NCBI RefSeq assembly: GCF_030679875.1
Contig: NZ_JAUXSP010000023.1
Location: 1 to 64,000 of the forward strand
Source: Phenylobacterium sp.
Lineage (GTDB): Bacteria > Pseudomonadota > Alphaproteobacteria > Caulobacterales > Caulobacteraceae
Direction: 5' to 3'
Length of the DNA stretch: 64,000 nucleotides
Shown here: piece by piece, positions 57,034 through 64,000 of the stretch
Layout: every line of letters begins with the position of its first letter
Position numbering within the stretch: position 1 is the stretch's first letter
Notes under the pieces: generated by a model
What the model was told of the DNA's origin: nothing
Databases searched by the model: none
The model's input: the letters and a program-made list of their open reading frames with translations, nothing else
Made by a program: the position numbers and the translations under genes

Positions 57034-59409
57034 ATGCGCACAACGACCGTCGACGTATCTGGCTTCCGGACGCCTTTGGATCCGCTGGTGGTCGAGAAGC
57101 AGCTCGCGGGTCTGAAGGGCGTCAGACAGGTCACGGCCAACTTCGCCTCAGCCAGCGCCACCGTGACCTACGACGAGGCGCAGGTCAGCCCCGCCGAGCT
57201 TGAACAGGCGGTGCGGGACTGCGGCTTTCATTGCGCCGGGCAAGTCGTGCCGCGCCACGTCTGCGCCCCTGGACAAGACGCGTTAAGAGCCGAGGCGATC
57301 GACGAGCATGGCCCCCCGGCGGCGGCCGCGGGCAGGGCCGCACCAAAGGCGGGACACGGCGAGCACGACGCTATGGCGGGCATGGGCCACGGGCCCAGCA
57401 TGGATATGAAGTCCATGGCTCGCGATATGCGCAACCGGTTCGTGGCGGCGCTCGCCTTCACCATTCCCATCTTCTTTCTGGCCCCGATGGGCATGGACTT
57501 CCTGCGGGTAGAGCCGCCGTTTGGCTGGGATCTAGAACTGGTTCTGTTTGTACTCGCGAGCGGCGCAATTCTGTGGCCCGGTTGGCCCTTCTTCATTGCT
57601 GCGGCGCGAGCTCTGCGGCGCGGCGTGTTCAACATGGCCGTGCTCGTGCTGCTCAGCGTTGGGACAGGCTACCTCTTCAGCGTTGGCACGACCTTCTTCT
57701 TCGAGGCCGCGAACTTCTACGAGGCCTCGGCCCTGCTGCTCGTATTCATCCTGCTCGGACACTGGTTGGAGATGCGCGCGAGGGCTGGTGCGTCCGAGGC
57801 GATCCGGCGGCTGATGGATCTCGCCCCGCCGACCGCAAAGGTCATCCGCGACGGGGTCGAAGTAGAAATCTCAACCTCCGAGGTGGAGGTCGGCGACCTC
57901 GTGGCGGTCAGGCCCGGCGGCAAGATTCCGGTCGACGGCGTCATCGAAGAGGGCGCGTCGGAGATCGATGAGTCGATGCTCACCGGGGAATCTTTGCCGG
58001 TCTCCAAGAAGGTCCGCGATGCTGTCGTGGGCGGATCGATCAACAAGACCGGCGCCTTCCGCTACCGCGCCACCAAGGTGGGTTCCGACACCGCGCTCGC
58101 CCAGATCGTCAAGCTTGTCCAGGAGGCGCAAAATTCCAAGGCTCCAGCCCAGCTCTTGGCGGACAGGGCCTCGCAGTGGCTGGTGCTGGCGGCGATCGTC
58201 ATTGGTTTGTTGACCTTCGCAACCTGGTTCTGGGTGCTCGGCCAGACGCTGCTGTTCGCGCTGACGCTCACCATCACTGTCTTTGTCATCGCCTGCCCCG
58301 ACGCGCTCGGCCTCGCCACCCCTATGGCCATCATGGTCGGCACCGGATTGGGCGCGGCCCATGGCATCCTGATCAAGGATGCCGCAGCGCTGGAGGACGC
58401 CGTGAAGCTCGATGTCATCATCTTCGACAAGACCGGCACGCTCACCATGGGCCAACCGAAGGTGGAGCAAGTGGTCCCTGGGCCAGGGTTCGACGAGGCG
58501 ACGATCATCGCGATCGCCGCGGCCATCGAACAGGGTTCGGAGCACCACATCGCCGTCGCGGTGCTTGAAAGAGCGCAGGGCCTCACATTGCCCCCGCTGA
58601 CGGAGTTCGCTTCGTTCGAGGGCAAGGGTGTTCGCGCCCTCGTGGACGGACGGACTGTCTACTCGGGCAACCGCATGTTGATGGAGGAAAACAGTATCGA
58701 TCTGGGTCCGCTCGCCGCGAAGTCCGCCGAATTGCAAGGCGCCGGCCGCACCGTGGCCCATATCGCCCGCGACGGTCGTGTGATCGGCCTCATCGCCATC
58801 GCCGATGCCCCGCGACCGACTGCACGCGAGACCATCGAGCGATTGCAGGCCCTGGGCGTCAAGGTGGCGATGATCACCGGCGACAACCTGGGTACGGCGC
58901 AGAGAATTGGTCGCGAGCTCGGGATCGATATCGTCCTGGCCGAAGTGCTGCCCGGCGACAAGGCCGCCAAAGTCAAAGAGCTGCAGGCGCAGGGCAACAA
59001 GGTCGGCATGGTGGGGGACGGGGTCAACGACGCCCCCGCCCTTACCCAGTCTGACGTCGGCTTCGCCATCGGCGCGGGCACGGACGTGGCGATCGAAAGC
59101 GCCAAGGTCGTCCTGATGCGCAGCGACACCCTCGATGTCGTCAAGGCTGTCGAGCTCTCCCGCGCGACCTTGCGCAAGATGCACCAGAACCTCTGGTGGG
59201 CCGTGGGCTACAATATTGTCGCCTTCCCGGCGGCCGCGGGGGTCTTCTACCCCATCACGCTCAGCCCCGAAGTCGCGGCCATCGCCATGTCTGGGAGCTC
59301 TGTGCTGGTCGCGGTCAACGCACTGCTGCTGAAGCGTCTACGCCTCGGCGAAGACGGGCCTCGGCATCAGCAAACACCCGGCGTCAACGTCACACAACGG
59401 TCCGCCTAA
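57034..59409 (+). CDS. P1B-type metal ATPase with CPD instead of CPC
   Basis: A 791-residue metal ATPase with an N-terminal HMA-like domain (about 1-75) that lacks CxxC (GFRTPLD stands where GMxCxxC is usual) and a His/Met-rich linker ([22 protein letters not shown] in pieces). It has eight helices, TGES and DKTGTLT (Asp465). The membrane ion motif is CPD (Cys421, Asp423), not CPC, CPH or SPC, and the HP motif reads SEHH. These changes imply a different ion site. The ECF-type promoter two genes upstream places it in the metal regulon. Metal specificity cannot be assigned. Confidence 0.88.
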   Translation: MRTTTVDVSGFRTPLDPLVVEKQLAGLKGVRQVTANFASASATVTYDEAQVSPAELEQAVRDCGFHCAGQVVPRHVCAPGQDALRAEAIDEHGPPAAAAGRAAPKAGHGEHDAMAGMGHGPSMDMKSMARDMRNRFVAALAFTIPIFFLAPMGMDFLRVEPPFGWDLELVLFVLASGAILWPGWPFFIAAARALRRGVFNMAVLVLLSVGTGYLFSVGTTFFFEAANFYEASALLLVFILLGHWLEMRARAGASEAIRRLMDLAPPTAKVIRDGVEVEISTSEVEVGDLVAVRPGGKIPVDGVIEEGASEIDESMLTGESLPVSKKVRDAVVGGSINKTGAFRYRATKVGSDTALAQIVKLVQEAQNSKAPAQLLADRASQWLVLAAIVIGLLTFATWFWVLGQTLLFALTLTITVFVIACPDALGLATPMAIMVGTGLGAAHGILIKDAAALEDAVKLDVIIFDKTGTLTMGQPKVEQVVPGPGFDEATIIAIAAAIEQGSEHHIAVAVLERAQGLTLPPLTEFASFEGKGVRALVDGRTVYSGNRMLMEENSIDLGPLAAKSAELQGAGRTVAHIARDGRVIGLIAIADAPRPTARETIERLQALGVKVAMITGDNLGTAQRIGRELGIDIVLAEVLPGDKAAKVKELQAQGNKVGMVGDGVNDAPALTQSDVGFAIGAGTDVAIESAKVVLMRSDTLDVVKAVELSRATLRKMHQNLWWAVGYNIVAFPAAAGVFYPITLSPEVAAIAMSGSSVLVAVNALLLKRLRLGEDGPRHQQTPGVNVTQRSA

Positions 59410-59947
59410 AATTGCGCTTGGCTGCGCCCTCTCAGCTCGTCGCTTCCAGCCCTCCTGAAACGTCTCGCGTTGAATCGTAGGCCTCTCGCCGCCCAGGGGC
59501 ACGATGCGACGGGCGCTTCTGCCTGCCCAAGATTGTTAGCGACAAAGGCGCCGAGCAACCTTCATGCGCTATCCGCTCGGCTACTGGTCTATTCGAGGAC
59601 ATCCCTCGCCTCGAGCTTCCCCGTCACCGCGGCGGCCTTCGGCGCTCTCAGCTTTGTTTGGCGACTTCACCGAGATGGACCTCACCCGACAGCCTTGTGG
59701 ACACGGCCATCAGCAACAAACGCTGACTTGACCCCTCCGTCCAGGCGTCCCTGCCTGGCGACGAACGCAGGGCAACTACGTCTCGGCTTATCTATATTCG
59801 TTCTGCGCAATCCTGAGGCATGCTTGAGCACTGTATGCCCACTTCCTCATCACGCCAGCTCTCTAAACGTGACAGAAACCACCATCACTATCATCTCAAC
59901 CCGCACCGATGTTATCGGTGTAAGCGCCTAGTAGGAGAGACGGAAGA
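59410..59947. other. Gene-poor region after the CPD ATPase
   Basis: About 540 bases without a convincing gene. Base composition looks less GC-rich than neighbours. The reading frames present have no family resemblance. Confidence 0.45.
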
Positions 59948-60169
59948 ATGATGAAAAGGGTGTATATCTGGGGCGTGATCGCCGCAGCGGGTGCGCTTTC
60001 CGCGTGCGCGACAACGAATGAGCCATCGACCCCTGAGCAGCGAGCGGCTTGTGAAAAGATGCTAGAAATGGGCGAAGGGGCCACGCACAGCCATTCGTCG
60101 GATAAGACTGGGGCGGTGAACACCATGGGCATGAGCCATGCGCAGTGCCGCCAGCTGCTAGGCAAATAG
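59948..60169 (+). CDS. Small lipoprotein with His/Met residues
   Basis: A 73-residue lipoprotein with lipobox LSAC (Cys20), then TTNEPSTPEQRAACEKMLEMGEGATHSHSSDKTGAVNTMGMSHAQC in pieces. AGGAGAG is upstream; ATGATG gives two adjacent starts. It resembles small metal-responsive lipoproteins of metal islands but no family is recognised. A TGTAAG element upstream lacks a matching CGTC. Confidence 0.68.
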   Translation: MMKRVYIWGVIAAAGALSACATTNEPSTPEQRAACEKMLEMGEGATHSHSSDKTGAVNTMGMSHAQCRQLLGK

Positions 60170-60807
60170 TCTCTTGGCGACGGTCCACTGACCCTCGCTA
60201 GCGAGAGCGGCGCCGTCTCAATCCCTGGGCGGCGCCGCCGAGGGCGATAAACCTTTCGACGACCACGCGTATACGCGATAGCAGCGATGTCCCACGCCGG
60301 GGTCAGCGCCACGGTCTCGCCAGGGGCGAGCTGTAGCGCTCCCGCTGGCGGTTAGGACGCGGCCAGGTAGATGCCGCTGAGCGGCCTAAGGCCACGTTCG
60401 CGACGATGTCGGTGAGCGCTGGCGGATCCAGATGCTGTCTTTGGACCAAGCGGTGACACGCAACAAGCACGCTCAGATCGGCCCGTGACGCTCGCTGTCG
60501 ACCACGCAAGCCGCGCTGCCACGCCGCGTCGAAGAGCCCTGCCTCCTCTGCGCCAGGAGATCGCCGCTCGTAAAGGGTGGCCAGAACTGTAAACCGAGCG
60601 TCCTGCGGGTGTTTGTGGCTGGTCAACCGAGCATCTCGGTGATCCGCAACTGTAACGCCGCCGACGCCTCGGTTTGTCGTGAGCGTGAGGATCTGCTCGC
60701 GCCCCCTTTGCCATTTGCCGTTCCCCGAGGGGCAGGCCCCTCCGCGCGCGTATCAGAAACAAGTTCCGACGGCGCGCGGTCGCAGCCGGCGGCCTGATTA
60801 CTCGCGC
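60170..60807. other. Gene-free region before copA
   Basis: About 640 bases. No reading frame on either strand looks like a known protein; several overlapping Arg/Ala-rich frames are typical high-GC shadows. The CueR-type promoter begins at its right end. Confidence 0.45.
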
Positions 60808-60838
60808 TTGACCTTCCTATCATGGGAAGGCCCATCTG
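60808..60838 (+). promoter_or_regulatory. CueR-type promoter for copA-cueR
   Basis: -35 TTGACC (60808-60813), 19-bp spacer with dyad CCTTCC...GGAAGG, -10 CATCTG (60833-60838), 31 bases before the copA start. Confidence 0.87.
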
Positions 60839-60868
60839 CGTTGGGCATCGTCCTTGAGGAGCTGCCAA

Positions 60869-63375
<2,507 letters not shown>

Positions 63376-63379
<4 letters not shown>

Positions 63380-63810
63380 ATATTGGTCAGGCGTCAAAGG
63401 CCACCGGCGTGACCGCCAAGATGATCCGCTATTACGACGAGATCGACTTGGTGCGGCCGGCGAGCCGGACGGACTCGAACTACCGCGAATACGACGATCG
63501 CCAGATCAACGAGCTGCGCTTCATCAAACGCGCCCGCAGCCTGGGCTTCTCAATGGAGGAGATCACTCAGCTTCTGTCGTTGTGGCGGGACCGGGGGCGC
63601 CCGAGCCGAGAGGTGAAGGCTATCGCCGACCGCCACGTGGCGGATCTCGACGCCCGCATCGGCGAGATGCAGGCGATGGCCGACACGCTGCGCCACCTTT
63701 CGCACTGCTGCGCCGGCGACGATCGGCCGGACTGCCCGATCCTCGCAGATCTGACGGAAGGCAAGGAGCCGTCGGACCCCGTCAAGCGGCGGCCGTCCTT
63801 CAATCGCTAG
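63376..63810 (+). CDS. cueR: Copper-responsive MerR-family activator CueR
   Basis: A 144-residue MerR-type regulator. The N-terminal winged helix ([21 protein letters not shown], in pieces) is followed by the coiled coil and a C-terminal metal loop [12 protein letters not shown] with Cys112 and Cys120, the two Cu(I) ligands of CueR (Cys111 is extra). It should twist the long-spacer promoters at 5733-5763, 9437-9467, 29042-29072 and 60808-60838 into an active form when Cu(I) binds. Confidence 0.93.
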
Positions 63811-64000
63811 TCCTGAAAAATCCGCCGGGGTGGCAAATGAAGACGATGGCGGAACTTCCGGTCTGAAGATGAGTTGCGGACTCGCATTGCCGTTTTGCAA
63901 TGGAACGACAGCGAACATTCCCATTGTAGCAATCTTCAGCTAGGCCCCGCCATGTCACACAAGCTTTCCCATGATTGGAGGGATACGCCTCTCCAGGACC
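63811..64000. other. Right end of window, no gene seen
   Basis: 190 bases without a credible gene. A weak dyad-like stretch near 63965-63983 is discussed among rejected items. Confidence 0.4.

Noticed and set aside
59908..59933. TGTAAG element upstream of the 59948 lipoprotein
   Set aside because: The position 16 bases downstream reads CGGA, not CGTC, so it does not fit the ECF promoter set.
63955..63985. A possible fifth MerR-type operator near the right edge (TTTCCC...GGAGGG)
   Set aside because: The -35 TTGACC is absent and the dyad is imperfect; the downstream gene is outside the window.

Overview
The window is a high-GC bacterial chromosome or plasmid segment that is almost entirely a metal-handling and redox-stress island. 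The family content (CopAB multicopper oxidase systems, CsoR, CueR, CnrYXH, NdvB, FixK/FNR-type boxes, CorE-like ECF sigma factors) fits an alphaproteobacterium, perhaps Caulobacterales; this is inferred from gene families, not from a marker gene. I see no rRNA, tRNA, CRISPR array, transposase or integrase.

Layout. 1-2.2 kb: a truncated MFS gene and a dmeRF Ni/Co efflux pair. 2.4-9.5 kb: copCD, small Met/Cys-rich exported proteins, a decayed cusF-like gene, a DUF411-HMA pair, a DUF305 membrane protein and copAB copy 1. 9.5-10.8 kb: a cnrYXH-type sigma/sensor/anti-sigma operon. 10.9-17.2 kb: an acyltransferase, a DUF305 protein, a Cys-rich Csp3-like protein, a metal-binding lipoprotein, csoR and a divergent YHS-type P1B ATPase. 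17.2-23.4 kb: SRPBCC, MgtC, a PRPP synthetase-like protein, a thymidine/AMP phosphorylase-like protein, a beta-CASP nuclease and an ATP-grasp-like protein. 23.6-27.1 kb: an electron-transfer operon (FNR-ferredoxin fusion, cytochrome b, heptaheme cytochrome c). 27.2-37 kb: archaeal-type GAPDH, a second DUF411-HMA pair, gnd-tal-tkt, aldehyde dehydrogenase and adhP. 37-43.8 kb: a Tat-exported Csp1-like protein, a lipoprotein paralogue, copAB copy 2 and a CorE-like ECF. 43.9-54.1 kb: pgm and a giant cyclic beta-glucan synthase. 54.3-63.8 kb: small membrane proteins, a second CorE-like ECF, a P1B ATPase with an unusual CPD motif, then copA-cueR.

Regulation ties the scattered genes together. Four CueR-type promoters (all with a 19-bp spacer) precede the two HMA-DUF411 pairs, copAB copy 1 and copA-cueR. 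Eight promoters of the form (T/C)GTAA(C/G/T)-N16-CGTC precede the electron-transfer operon, a Met-rich protein, copAB copy 2, a 71-aa protein, the ECF gene itself, the glucan synthase, a DUF5676 protein and the CPD-ATPase operon. This looks like an ECF (probably CorE-like, copper-responsive) regulon. FNR/FixK boxes, two of them perfect, precede the aldehyde/alcohol dehydrogenases, a Met-rich protein and the second ECF gene, which suggests oxygen status feeds into the metal response.

Functionally, the island combines cytoplasmic Cu(I) export (three P1B ATPases), periplasmic Cu oxidation and sequestration (CopA/CopB/CopC/DUF411/Csp), envelope glucan synthesis, a putative trans-membrane reductase chain and a carbon module for pentose and C2 metabolism.
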